The notes: generated from the letters alone by a model not told the origin. A stretch of 64,000 bases of DNA from an uncultured Acidimicrobiales bacterium (GCA_937997485.1 CALKTH010000034.1:1-64000), one strand, 5' to 3'; positions 24,720 through 32,668 are shown, numbered from the stretch's first letter. Numbers and translations are program-made.

Positions 24720-25228
24720 GCCTCGTCGGCGCCTTCGGCTTCGGGAGCGTCTGCTGCGTCGTCGGCTGTGGCCTCTTCGGTAACCGGCTCGTCGGCAGCC
24801 ACTTCTTCCACGGCGGCCTCTGCCGCCTCGGCTGCTGGTGCCTCCTCAGCCACGGCTGCTTCGACGGGAGCCTCTTCGACAGGGGCTTCGGCGACAGGGG
24901 CTTCGGCGACAGGGGCTTCGGCGACAGGGGCAAGACCGGAACGGTCCGGAGCGGCGTAGCGAGCGGCCTCTTCGTCGCCAAGATCCCAGTCGAGCGCAAT
25001 CAATTCGCGCTCGGCGTCCCGGTTGACCCGTTCTTTGTTCCGGCGGAATTGCGGATCATGCTTCGGAAGCAGCAGGAGGCGTGCATTCACCCGCGAACGA
25101 AAGTCATCAATGATTTTCGTCTCTCCATAGGTGCCCCGAATTTCCCAATGGGGAGCGACCGGACCGAGATAGATGATGGTGGCACCGGCGACCGGCGGCA
25201 GATCTTCTGCAGGCTCGACATACGTCAT
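24716..25228 (-). CDS. conserved protein with VAEAP repeats and acidic tail
   Basis: This is a 170-residue protein of unknown function. An N-terminal domain of ~90 residues (ATIIYLGPVAPHWEIRG, RVNARLLLLPKHDPQFRRNK) is followed by a low-complexity Ala/Glu/Pro tail. The tail contains perfect 15-base DNA repeats encoding VAEAP. The ATG at 25228 is leaderless: TAGACT lies six bases upstream. It is first in the run leading through the ROK kinase to ppk1, so this promoter may drive the whole cluster. The protein from 11912-12349 has the same overall design. Confidence 0.75.
   Translation of the reverse strand: MTYVEPAEDLPPVAGATIIYLGPVAPHWEIRGTYGETKIIDDFRSRVNARLLLLPKHDPQFRRNKERVNRDAERELIALDWDLGDEEAARYAAPDRSGLAPVAEAPVAEAPVAEAPVEEAPVEAAVAEEAPAAEAAEAAVEEVAADEPVTEEATADDAADAPEAEGADEA
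24881..24925 (-). repeat. three perfect 15-bp tandem repeats inside a coding region
   Basis: The unit AGGGGCTTCGGCGAC occurs three times in direct succession, with a partial fourth copy to about 24931. On the minus strand it encodes the VAEAP repeats of the preceding gene. In-frame repeat number may vary between strains. Confidence 0.9.
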
Positions 25229-25234
25229 TTCGGC

Positions 25235-25240
25235 AGTCTA
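25235..25240 (-). promoter_or_regulatory. -10 element for leaderless gene at 25228
   Basis: TAGACT on the minus strand, then GCCGAA, then the ATG at 25228. Confidence 0.55.
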
Positions 25241-25299
25241 TCGCCGTCGCGTCGAAGGATTTTCGGCGATCTTTCGGGTCAATCGGGAACCATTCCCCC

Positions 25300-25560
25300 A
25301 TGGCGAACGTCTCTGTACCCATGGACACCAAATGGATGGCCCAGGGAAACTGCAACAATCACCCCCCAGAAACGTTCTTTCCGAGCGATGGCGTGGGCGT
25401 AGAAGTGGCGAAGGAAATCTGCGCGGACTGCCCGGTGAAGGAGCAGTGTCTCGAGTACGCCCTCGACCACCGAGTAGATCACGGTGTGTGGGGCGGAGCC
25501 TCAGAACGCCAGCGGCGCCGAATCCTTAAGGCCCGACGGGCCACTGCCGCGGCGATGTAA
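25300..25560 (+). CDS. WhiB-family iron-sulfur transcriptional regulator
   Basis: This 86-residue protein has the four-cysteine Wbl cluster (GNC, then ICADC and EQC) and the turn GVWGG near residue 64, followed by a basic DNA-binding tail (ERQRRRILKARR). Wbl proteins carry a [4Fe-4S] cluster, bind the primary sigma factor and respond to NO or redox change. The subclass cannot be fixed from the sequence alone. An internal ATG at 25321 (MDTKWMAQG) is another possible start. It is divergent from the gene at 25228 and convergent with the anti-sigma gene. Confidence 0.95.
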   Translation: MANVSVPMDTKWMAQGNCNNHPPETFFPSDGVGVEVAKEICADCPVKEQCLEYALDHRVDHGVWGGASERQRRRILKARRATAAAM

Positions 25561-25567
25561 ACGTCAT

Positions 25568-25611
25568 CTGCCACCTCGGAGTCCGGTCATGGCCGGCTTC
25601 TGAGGTGGCAG
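25568..25611. terminator. long hairpin, bidirectional terminator
   Basis: CTGCCACCTC (25568-25577) pairs perfectly with GAGGTGGCAG (25602-25611); a CCGG/CCGG pair extends the stem inside. A T-rich stretch follows on the plus strand. It lies between the convergent whiB and anti-sigma genes. Confidence 0.8.
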
Positions 25612-25658
25612 TTGGATGTTTTGACCCGGGAGTTCGCCTTCCCGGCGTCGAGGCCGGA

Positions 25659-26339
25659 TCAGGGCAGGTCGGGGAATCCGAGCTGGCTCGTGAATTCGTT
25701 GACCAATCGGCCAACGGCTGCTGCGGTTCCTTGACCGGGAATGTCAGCGATCGCTCGTTCGACCTCAGCCGGTTCCAGCCCGATGATCGTCACGGCGTAG
25801 TCAGCCGTTTGCAGCACGACGACGTTGTCGTCCGCTGCCTCCCACGCCGTCACACCCTCGATCGTGATGATGGTGCCTGACGGAAGCTCATCGAAGTCAA
25901 CGACACCAGGCTGACTGAAGATCGAGACCTGATCGCCGCCCACGTCATAGACAGCCTGGCGGAGGTCCTCCTCACGAACGATTCGGGCCTGGAGATCGAG
26001 GTTCGGCGCCACTTCTACGGCGTCATCGGCTGACTCGTCGTCGCTGTCGTAGCTTGCTGTGCCCAGTCCTCCTGCGCTGGCGGCGGCATGTTGGGCGTTG
26101 AGCGCGGAGAGTTCGGGCACCACCGAGGATTGCCCGAAGCCGCCAAGACCGATGGCCACGCCGAAGGCCACGAACACGGCAGCGCCGAGGCCGGCGACCA
26201 GTCGTCCGGCGTGAAGCGGGCGGTGATCGAGCGCCTCGGTGATGAAACCATCAGGGGGCGCCACGTTCGGGAGTCCGCCGAGGAGCGCGGAGATGTCGCT
26301 CTCCCAGTCTTCCTCGGGAAGGAAGTCGCTGGCGGTCAT
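25659..26339 (-). CDS. membrane-anchored anti-sigma factor-like protein
   Basis: This 226-residue protein lies directly downstream of an ECF sigma gene. It has a short acidic cytoplasmic N-terminus (DFLPEEDWESDISALLGG), one transmembrane helix at ~48-70 (VAGLGAAVFVAFGVAIGLGG) and an extracytoplasmic domain of ~150 residues. No HxxxCxxC zinc motif is present, so the assignment rests on gene order and topology. The gene order sigma, anti-sigma with tatA adjacent recalls sigE-rseA-htrA-tatB of mycobacteria. The gap to the sigma gene is 52 bases. Confidence 0.65.
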   Translation of the reverse strand: MTASDFLPEEDWESDISALLGGLPNVAPPDGFITEALDHRPLHAGRLVAGLGAAVFVAFGVAIGLGGFGQSSVVPELSALNAQHAAASAGGLGTASYDSDDESADDAVEVAPNLDLQARIVREEDLRQAVYDVGGDQVSIFSQPGVVDFDELPSGTIITIEGVTAWEAADDNVVVLQTADYAVTIIGLEPAEVERAIADIPGQGTAAAVGRLVNEFTSQLGFPDLP

Positions 26340-26391
26340 GCGACCGACTCGCTGATTCGTGGGGAGCAGGTGGAGGGAACTGCGTGATTGG

Positions 26392-26928
26392 TCATGTGGT
26401 GAGTGCTGCCTTGAGTCGCCCGCGGCCGCGGTGAATTCTGCTTCGTACGGTCCCGATGGGGACGTCGAGCTGCTGGGCGATCTCCTCGTAGGAATAGCCG
26501 AGGACGTCCTTCAGGATCACGGGCACCCGGAAGTCGGGGGCCAGATCAGCCAGGAGCTGCTGCAGATGGTCAGGTAGGTCTGACGCCGCCATCTGCTCTT
26601 CCAGACTCGGGACACCGGCGATCACGCGATCGGGGTCGTCGGGCAGAGCCTGGGTGGGTCGGCGCTTCTGTTTGCGAACACGATCGAGGAACGTGTTCGT
26701 TGTGATGCGGCTCAGCCAGCCCTCGAGATTGCCGGGCTGATACGTGAGAAGACCTCTTCGCACTCGCAACAGAACCTCTTGGACCAGATCCTGGGTGTCC
26801 TGATGGTTGCCGGTGAGCCGGTAGGCGAGGCTGTACAGGAATCGTCCATGGGTGTGAGCCACCTCCTCCCAGGTCGGGACAGAGGCCGGATCAAGATCTG
26901 GACGTTGGGGGTCAGCCACCGAACTCAC
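26392..26928 (-). CDS. ECF-family RNA polymerase sigma factor (SigE-like)
   Basis: This protein of about 178 residues has sigma region 2 (FLYSLAYRLTGNHQDTQDLV, then QEVLLRVRRGL) and region 4 with its helix-turn-helix (GYSYEEIAQQLDVPIGTVRS). It lacks regions 1 and 3, as ECF sigmas do. Such factors answer envelope stress and are held by a membrane anti-sigma, here probably the next gene. The start is a GTG at 26928; a second GTG nine bases downstream is possible. tatA starts 227 bases upstream on the same strand. Confidence 0.94.
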   Translation of the reverse strand: MSSVADPQRPDLDPASVPTWEEVAHTHGRFLYSLAYRLTGNHQDTQDLVQEVLLRVRRGLLTYQPGNLEGWLSRITTNTFLDRVRKQKRRPTQALPDDPDRVIAGVPSLEEQMAASDLPDHLQQLLADLAPDFRVPVILKDVLGYSYEEIAQQLDVPIGTVRSRIHRGRGRLKAALTT

Positions 26929-26972
26929 TCGATCGGTGGCTCAACGACGAGCGGCAGGAAAGAAGTTCCCGA

Positions 26973-27155
26973 TCAGGAAGATTTTTCTTCGCTCGAGTCG
27001 TCGGTGTCTTCCGACATGCCCTCGTCCAGGCCTGTCTTGAACTCTTTCTGTGCTCGGCCCACGTTGCGGGCGAGCTGGGGCAGCTTGGAGCCGCCGAAGA
27101 GAACCAGAAGGATGACGAGAATGATGAGGAGTTCTTGCGGCTTGAGACCGGCCAT
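26973..27155 (-). CDS. tatA: twin-arginine translocase subunit TatA/E-like
   Basis: This 60-residue protein has one N-terminal transmembrane helix (LLIILVILLVLFGG), the hinge and amphipathic helix FGGSKLPQLARNVGRAQKEF, and an acidic tail. This is the TatA plan for forming the folded-protein export channel. tatC is not in this window. The ATG at 27155 is leaderless: TAGTCT precedes it by seven bases. It lies just upstream of the ECF sigma gene, 44 bases away. Confidence 0.95.
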   Translation of the reverse strand: MAGLKPQELLIILVILLVLFGGSKLPQLARNVGRAQKEFKTGLDEGMSEDTDDSSEEKSS

Positions 27156-27162
27156 GGCGGAG

Positions 27163-27168
27163 AGACTA
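27163..27168 (-). promoter_or_regulatory. -10 element for leaderless tatA
   Basis: TAGTCT on the minus strand, then CTCCGCC, then the ATG at 27155. Confidence 0.55.
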
Positions 27169-27249
27169 TCCGAGATTCGTGTCGTGGGTTGAGGCGCCCA
27201 CGATTCGGGCCGTTCGGCTCATGCATGGGGCCGGCCGAATGCGGAGGAA

Positions 27250-27546
27250 TCAGGCCGAGCCGCGGTGGACGTCGATGTCGGCGGCAGCCTGGCGTTCCAG
27301 GGCTCGCTGACGGCGGATGCGGCGTCGCTCACGCTCGCTCATCCCACCCCAAATACCGAACTTCTCGCCGTTGGCCAGCGCGAATTCGAGACAGTCGTCT
27401 CGGACAACGCAGCCCCGACACACTTCCTTGGCTTCGCGAGTGGACGCGCCGCGCTCCGGAAAGAAGAGATCAGGATCGACGCCAAGGCAGTTGGAGTACT
27501 CCTGCCACGACGTGTCCAGCATGATGTGTTTTCGCCCAATACGCAT
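27250..27546 (-). CDS. WhiB-family regulator (WhiB2/WhmD-like)
   Basis: This 98-residue protein carries the four cluster cysteines (SNC, VCRGC, DDC), the turn GIWGG and a basic tail ERERRRIRRQRA. The pattern FFPERGASTREAKEVC with CLEFALANGEKFGIWGG is closest, from memory, to WhiB2/WhmD, which controls septation. The ATG at 27546 is chosen because GGAGG lies seven bases upstream; in contrast to leaderless neighbours this gene has a leader with hairpins. It is followed by tatA and the sigma gene on the same strand only in the sense that all read leftwards; each seems to have its own promoter. Confidence 0.95.
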   Translation of the reverse strand: MRIGRKHIMLDTSWQEYSNCLGVDPDLFFPERGASTREAKEVCRGCVVRDDCLEFALANGEKFGIWGGMSERERRRIRRQRALERQAAADIDVHRGSA

Positions 27547-27573
27547 GATGTTCCTCCGCCAACGGCCAGCCCG

Positions 27574-27698
27574 TCGAACGATCTGTTCGACTTTCGGCGG
27601 GCCGCCAGGTGACTCACGAAGCAGGTGAGAAACTCTCACCGCTCGTACGAGTCAGACGACCGTGTTTCAACATCGCGGATTGCCACGATGTAATTACA
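27574..27698 (-). promoter_or_regulatory. structured leader/promoter region of the WhiB2-like gene
   Basis: Within the 260-base gap are a hairpin TCGAAC/GTTCGA with 5-base loop (27574-27590), a hairpin GGTGAGA/TCTCACC with loop AAC (27624-27640), a 10-base palindrome CTCGTACGAG (27642-27651) and a second, TGTAATTACA (27689-27698). The remainder of the gap to 27806 shows nothing else recognisable. Confidence 0.5.
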
Positions 27699-27806
27699 AC
27701 CATGTGATACTGCCCGTTCGGCGCGCGATTGACAAGCCGAACGGCCAGAAAACCCCGATTTCTCGGCGTTTGCGCCCTCCGCGAGGCCGTTCTGGAGGTC
27801 GGAGCG

Positions 27807-29831
27807 TCAGCCTCGAAGGAGCTTCTTCTTGTGCTCCATGAAGTCCACGAGGACGTAGTCACCCAGATTTTGGGGTGAAGTGAAGAAGGCACGTCCCCGA
27901 TTGAGTTCGGTGATCCGCTCCACGAAACCACGCAGCCCGGCGTCCGGATCGAGCATGAAGGTATTGATCGTGATGCCGGCCTTTGTGCACCGCATCACTT
28001 CCGCCATCGTCTTTTCGACGGTCTCTCGCGCTGGCGGGTAGCTGAAGAACGGCGTGCCGTCGGGCAGCAGGTGAGCGGTGGGTTCACCGTCGGTGATCAT
28101 GATGATCTGCTTGGTGCCGGTCTCTCGGGCCAGCATTTGCTGGGAGAGCTTGAAGGCGTGGTGCATGTTTGTGCCGTAGACGAAGTCCCAGCTGACTTCG
28201 GGAAGGTCGGCCGGCTTCAGTTCTTTGGCCACCTCGCTGAAGCTCACGATTCCCAGGTAGTCGTTCGGGAACTGTGTGGTGATGAGCGAGTACAACGCCA
28301 TCGCCACCTTCTTGGCCGGCAGAAAGTTGTCACGCATGGGCATCGAGAGCGAAAGGTCGAGCATCAGCACGGTGCTTGAGCGCACTTGCTTTTCCGTCCG
28401 TTCGATCTCGAAGTCGTCCGGTGTGAGCTGGATCGGAGTTCCGCCGCCCGTACGACGAATCGCGTTGCGCACGGTGCGCTCGATGTGGAGGTTGAAGGGA
28501 TCACCGAATTCGTACGGCTTGGTGTCGTAGTTCCGCTCGTGTCCGATGCCGGTGTGTGAGGTCTCGTGCCGGCCGACGGATTCGTTGGCCAGCTTCTTGA
28601 AGAGATCACCGAGCGCCTGCTGCCCCAACCGGCGCAGACCTCGCGGTGTGAGTTCGAGGCGGCCTTCCTTGTTCTGGATGAGTCCCTGCTCCTCCATCAT
28701 CTTGGCCAGCTCGCTCACTCGCTCCAGGCTCTGGGCCGACTCCTCACCGAGAAGATTGCGAACCTGCTCCATGTCGACCTCGGCGAGCGCAGATGGTGAT
28801 GACGGCGACTGCAAGAACTGCTCGAGCTGATCCAGCTGGCCGAGCTCTTGCAGCATCTGGCTGGCGTCGGCCATGCCGAGGGGGTCGAACCCGTTGAAGT
28901 CGTAGCTCTGCTGCCAACCCGCATCGGGGAACATGCCCTGCAGGTTCTGGCTCAGACGGTTGGCCTCGAAGTTCAGATCCATGTCTTCGAGAAGCTGACC
29001 CGAAAGATCCATCAGCTGCTGTCGCTGCTCGGGGGACATCGAATTCATCAACGCCTGCATGGCCGCCATCTGCTGGGCCATCTGCTCCAAGAGTTCGTCG
29101 AGAGTCTCGGGGTTGTTCGGGAAGAAGTCGCCGTAGTCCTCCATGAACTTCTCGAAGTCCGGCTCCTCGCCATTGGCCTTCTGCTCGAGCATCTTGTTGA
29201 GCTCGGCCATCATGTCCTTCATGCGGGCCATGTCTTCGGGCGACATGTTCTCCATGGCGCCGGCCATCTGGCTGAACTGCTGGTTCACCAGCTCCTGACG
29301 AAGCTGATCGACAAGCTCTTCGAATGCCTGCTGGGCCTCGTTGGATTCGAACTCGTAGTTCTGAAGCGAGCGGACCTTGCCTGCGAGGTCGTCGGGCAAC
29401 ATGCCCAACTCCATCTGCTTGTTCGCCGTCGTTTCCTTCGCCAGCTCCGCCGATCGTTGATCGGCCTTGGACGCGTCGGGATCGCCGAGCTGCATGTCGG
29501 CGAGGGCCTCGCGGTCGGTCAGACCCTGGCGTTCCTTGTCGACGATGTCGTCGAGGGCCTCGGAGATTTCGTCATACACACCGCCGAGGCTGTGGTTGTC
29601 GAGGCGTTCTTGTCGCTCCTGGCGCAGCTTCTCGAGAATCTCGCGTAGGCCCTGGATTTGCTCGCCGTTGCGATCCTCGAACCCTTCCTGCATGAGGCGA
29701 CGCAGCGCGGCCATGGGGTCGCCGTGGTAGAGCAGGTCATCGGTGAGCTCACCCATGACATCGAAGGCGTCGAGCTCGAATCCCTTCTGTGAGCCGTCCC
29801 ATTGCGAGTAGCGAAAGCGCTGTCCGACCAT
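27807..29831 (-). CDS. VWA-domain protein, partner type of MoxR AAA+ ATPases
   Basis: This 674-residue protein has a long charged, helical N-terminal part rich in Gln/Glu/Met (residues ~1-440). A C-terminal von Willebrand A domain follows, with the MIDAS metal site DLSLSM (DxSxS) near residue 495 and TDGEPTA as the second metal loop. It resembles Mg-chelatase-like proteins such as M. tuberculosis Rv0959, which pairs with the AAA+ protein Rv0958. Here the AAA+ partner lies 3 kb away at 32767-34167. The pair is thought to act as a chaperone or metal-insertion machine. The start is a leaderless ATG with TAGTGT six bases upstream. Confidence 0.9.
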   Translation of the reverse strand: MVGQRFRYSQWDGSQKGFELDAFDVMGELTDDLLYHGDPMAALRRLMQEGFEDRNGEQIQGLREILEKLRQERQERLDNHSLGGVYDEISEALDDIVDKERQGLTDREALADMQLGDPDASKADQRSAELAKETTANKQMELGMLPDDLAGKVRSLQNYEFESNEAQQAFEELVDQLRQELVNQQFSQMAGAMENMSPEDMARMKDMMAELNKMLEQKANGEEPDFEKFMEDYGDFFPNNPETLDELLEQMAQQMAAMQALMNSMSPEQRQQLMDLSGQLLEDMDLNFEANRLSQNLQGMFPDAGWQQSYDFNGFDPLGMADASQMLQELGQLDQLEQFLQSPSSPSALAEVDMEQVRNLLGEESAQSLERVSELAKMMEEQGLIQNKEGRLELTPRGLRRLGQQALGDLFKKLANESVGRHETSHTGIGHERNYDTKPYEFGDPFNLHIERTVRNAIRRTGGGTPIQLTPDDFEIERTEKQVRSSTVLMLDLSLSMPMRDNFLPAKKVAMALYSLITTQFPNDYLGIVSFSEVAKELKPADLPEVSWDFVYGTNMHHAFKLSQQMLARETGTKQIIMITDGEPTAHLLPDGTPFFSYPPARETVEKTMAEVMRCTKAGITINTFMLDPDAGLRGFVERITELNRGRAFFTSPQNLGDYVLVDFMEHKKKLLRG

Positions 29832-29837
29832 CGACGG

Positions 29838-29843
29838 ACACTA
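29838..29843 (-). promoter_or_regulatory. -10 element for leaderless VWA gene
   Basis: TAGTGT on the minus strand, then CCGTCG, then the ATG at 29831. Confidence 0.55.
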
Positions 29844-29889
29844 GCCCGCAAGCACTCCCCCGCTTCCATCGCGCTCGTGCGCCGAGCTG

Positions 29890-30888
29890 TCAGATGCGTT
29901 CCAAGGCAGCCCGCAAGAAGGCCTCCGTGCGTTCGATCACGACCGGCTCGATCAGGTCGAGACGTCCGACATCGAACCATCCTTCGACGCCGATGCCGTC
30001 AGGGAGGAAGCTCAGAACAGTGGCCAGATCCCACCGGGGGTCGTACTCGGCGGACGCTTCCGGGGTCGACCCGTTTGAGCGTGCCGAATCGGTGAAAGAC
30101 GTGACCGCATCGTCGCCCGCGAGCACCGCAAGGTTCCATCGGGTGTGACCCAACTCGGCATGAGGATGGCCGACGCAGGCGTTGATCCAGTCGACAACAC
30201 CGATCCCATCAAGCGGCGATGCCGAGACGAGACGCCGATCCCAGAGCACGTTGAGCGGGTGCAGATCCCGATGAAGAAGAACCGGCCGTTCACATTGGGG
30301 CTCCCGCGATTCACCCCACGCCGCGATGGCGTCTTGCCACAGTGGGGAATCGGACAGTGGTGGATCGCCCCAGGTTGGTGGTCGCGGATCCTCTGGCACC
30401 CATGACCTCCAGGCGGGGAGCCCATGATCCGGTCCCAGGGGCGTGCGAGCGATGGCGGCGGCAGCACGTCCGAGGCGAGCGGCGCGGTTGCGAAGCGACG
30501 CAGTGTCGGGCCCCATTCCTCCGGGCACGTGGCTCATGACGAGCCGCCGCTCACCGTCGTTGCCCAGATGCATCGGTGTTGTCAGCTCACAACTGGCAGC
30601 CGCTCGCAGCGCGATCGCTTCCCGAACGATGAGATCTGGTTCGCGGGCCAACCATTCATCGTCTTCGATCTGGCGGGCAACGACGATCTCCGTCGTTGTT
30701 GCCGATGACGCCGTGCCGGTACTTGCAGTGCGGGCGGAGGCGGCGAGCTCCACTGAGATGACGAGCGAGGACATCCCACCCCGCAAGCCGGAGGCTCGAA
30801 CCACCGAGCGGCCAAGCGTGGAACCCGTCCACTCCGCCAGCTCGTGGATCCGCTGTTGGCGATTTTCGACGGGCGCAGCCATCCGCAC
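29890..30888 (-). CDS. aminoglycoside-phosphotransferase-fold kinase
   Basis: This protein of 330-332 residues has the Brenner motif HRDLHPLNVLWD near residue 208 (catalytic Asp and Asn) and the metal-binding aspartate in GVVDWINA. The fold is shared by aminoglycoside kinases, choline kinases and many small-molecule kinases; antibiotic resistance is not implied. The N-lobe (SGLRGGMSSLVISVEL) is consistent with this fold. The start is a GTG at 30888 or an ATG at 30882. Only 23 bases separate it from the divergent HAD gene. It precedes the VWA gene by 58 bases. Confidence 0.88.
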   Translation of the reverse strand: MRMAAPVENRQQRIHELAEWTGSTLGRSVVRASGLRGGMSSLVISVELAASARTASTGTASSATTTEIVVARQIEDDEWLAREPDLIVREAIALRAAASCELTTPMHLGNDGERRLVMSHVPGGMGPDTASLRNRAARLGRAAAAIARTPLGPDHGLPAWRSWVPEDPRPPTWGDPPLSDSPLWQDAIAAWGESREPQCERPVLLHRDLHPLNVLWDRRLVSASPLDGIGVVDWINACVGHPHAELGHTRWNLAVLAGDDAVTSFTDSARSNGSTPEASAEYDPRWDLATVLSFLPDGIGVEGWFDVGRLDLIEPVVIERTEAFLRAALERI

Positions 30889-30899
30889 AGGTTGCCTCG

Positions 30900-30905
30900 T
30901 ATCGT
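30900..30905 (+). promoter_or_regulatory. -10 element for leaderless HAD gene
   Basis: TATCGT, then GCCGAC, then the ATG at 30912. Confidence 0.55.
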
Positions 30906-30911
30906 GCCGAC

Positions 30912-31541
30912 ATGTCCGATATCGAGGTGGTGCTGATCGACTGGGCGGGGACCATCACCGTGCCAATGGGCGAGATGGTCCGGCTCGCCGCCGAGCATCT
31001 CCAGTTCTCAGACGAAGATCTCGGCAAGGCGATGGCCGGGCTGCTCTCGTACTTCGGAGACGAGGACTCCATCCTCCACAAGGCGGAGCGAGGTGAGGTT
31101 CCGGACTCGGACCTTCTGGCGTGGATGGAAGAGCAGGCACCAGGTGCCGGACGGCTGTTCGCCACCGACGAGCCATCGTTCCTCAACGCCCCCGATCGCC
31201 CGGAAATGATCGAGTTGCTCTGGTGGCTCCAAGACATCGACGTCGCGGTGATGCTGGCCACCAACAACTTCGTCTCGGCCCAAGACATGCTGGCCGATCG
31301 TTACCTCACCTCTGGTCTCGTCCATGCCATCGTGAACTCCGCACTCATCGGCGCCCGAAAGCCCGAGCCGGAGTTCTGGGACATTGTGCTCGATGCCGTT
31401 GAGGTCGAGCCCCACCAAGTTGTGCTGCTCGACGACAACGCAACGAACCTGGAGAGCGCCGCGGCGCTCGGGATGCGCACCATCGCAGTGGGCGAGGATG
31501 CAAGCGTGGCCATCGCCGAACTCAAGGCGCTGCTGGCGTGA
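30912..31541 (+). CDS. HAD-superfamily hydrolase with DWAGT motif I
   Basis: This 209-residue protein has the HAD nucleophile motif DWAGT at residues ~10-14, the lysine motif GARKPEPEFW at ~148 and the metal motif LLDDNATNLESA at ~173. Ordinary HAD phosphatases have Asp two residues after the nucleophile; here it is Ala, as in phosphonoacetaldehyde hydrolases (DWAGT). The phosphonatase Schiff-base lysine could not be placed, so that activity is only a possibility. The start is leaderless. It overlaps the GH1-like gene by four bases (GTGA), so the two are expressed together. Confidence 0.88.
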   Translation: MSDIEVVLIDWAGTITVPMGEMVRLAAEHLQFSDEDLGKAMAGLLSYFGDEDSILHKAERGEVPDSDLLAWMEEQAPGAGRLFATDEPSFLNAPDRPEMIELLWWLQDIDVAVMLATNNFVSAQDMLADRYLTSGLVHAIVNSALIGARKPEPEFWDIVLDAVEVEPHQVVLLDDNATNLESAAALGMRTIAVGEDASVAIAELKALLA

Positions 31542-32659
31542 GCACCACCCGCCGAGGAACGCTCATCACGGCGTCTGAGGCTGAGGGCGTGAGCGAGGCG
31601 GCCGAGTGGAGTCGCTGGATCAGCGGAGGCCGGGCCCCCGAGGCCGGCGACGGAAACGGCTTTCGCACGAACTGGGCCGATGATCTTGAACTGCTCGCCT
31701 CGCATGGAGTGACCGAGGTCGCGATCACGCTCGAGTGGGCTCGGCTCTGGCCGACGCAGGATCGGATGGACGACCAAGAGCTGGAGTTCCGTCGAAACGT
31801 TCTGCGTCGGATCCGTGAGCTCGGCATGCAGCCATGGGCCGTGCTCGTTGATGGCTCCCTCCCCGGATGGTTCGCCGAAGACGAGGGAGGCTTCATCGAT
31901 GACCGCTCTCGTGGCTTGCTGTGGCCGCGTCATGTGGATTGGGTCGGCGAGCACTTCGGTGATCTCGTTGGTGGTTGGATTCCGCAGCGTGAGCCCGTCC
32001 AGTGGGGCTTGTGGGGCCATCTCCTCGGGGCGACGCCTCCCGGCACGCAGCGGCGGCAGGACGGGTACAAGGCGGTCACGTCGGCGCTTGATGCTGACCT
32101 GCAGGCGTGGCGTCTGCTCCAGGGTTCGGCCCCTGTTGCCGTGATGCACACGGCTCGGACCCTGCATGCCGAGCCCGACAACGTGAAGGCACGGCCGCAC
32201 GCCGAGTGGCTCGACGAGGCGCTCACCGAGCATTGGTCGACATGGCTCAGCAATGGCGCCGCCCGCGAGGCGTTCGACCAGGTGATCGTGCAGCTGCGGT
32301 CAGCCGTTCGCCTCGACGAGGAAGGCGCGTGGTCTCCTCACCTGTCATCGACCGAGACCGACAGCAAGATCGACGCGTTTCACCGTCTGGTCGAACACGC
32401 CGGAGATCGGCCGGTGATCGCCGCCGCCGATCTCGCCGGTGTGCCAGAGGACGGCACGGCTCGCGCCGACTACCTCGTTGCGCTCAAGGCAGGGGCCGTC
32501 GAAGCGGGTGCCACCGGCTGGTGGCAAACCAGTCCCATCGATGGCTGGCATTGGCAACACGGTCGGTCCGCAACCCCGGGCTTGTTCACTGCCGACCGGG
32601 AGATTCGCTCCGAACCCAATCACGCCTGGGACGGGCCAAACACCGCTCCGACCGACTGA
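31538..32659 (+). CDS. GH1-like beta-glucosidase-fold protein lacking the nucleophile
   Basis: This 373-residue protein keeps several GH1 landmarks: EWARLWPTQD near the N-terminus, the acid/base region WIPQREPVQW (equivalent to NEP) and the C-terminal TGWWQTSPIDGWHW followed by GLFTAD. At the position of the nucleophile motif ITENG it reads VIAAADLAG, with no glutamate, and the sugar-binding FEW motif reads WHW. GH1 enzymes are usually 430-480 residues, so this is also short. Hydrolysis by the normal retaining mechanism looks impossible; binding or another reaction is more likely. The GTG start overlaps the HAD stop. Confidence 0.78.
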   Translation: MSTTRRGTLITASEAEGVSEAAEWSRWISGGRAPEAGDGNGFRTNWADDLELLASHGVTEVAITLEWARLWPTQDRMDDQELEFRRNVLRRIRELGMQPWAVLVDGSLPGWFAEDEGGFIDDRSRGLLWPRHVDWVGEHFGDLVGGWIPQREPVQWGLWGHLLGATPPGTQRRQDGYKAVTSALDADLQAWRLLQGSAPVAVMHTARTLHAEPDNVKARPHAEWLDEALTEHWSTWLSNGAAREAFDQVIVQLRSAVRLDEEGAWSPHLSSTETDSKIDAFHRLVEHAGDRPVIAAADLAGVPEDGTARADYLVALKAGAVEAGATGWWQTSPIDGWHWQHGRSATPGLFTADREIRSEPNHAWDGPNTAPTD

Positions 32660-32668
32660 CCCACACAC

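Noticed and set aside
24881-24931. Short tandem repeats considered as a CRISPR-like array
   Set aside because: The 15-base units are directly adjacent without spacers and encode in-frame VAEAP repeats.
27574-27590. Possible LexA box TCGAAC-N5-GTTCGA upstream of the WhiB2-like gene
   Set aside because: The spacer is five bases, while LexA boxes in actinobacteria need four; treated as a hairpin instead.
29890-30888. Aminoglycoside resistance gene
   Set aside because: Only the general kinase fold is visible; no resistance context or specific family signature supports that role.
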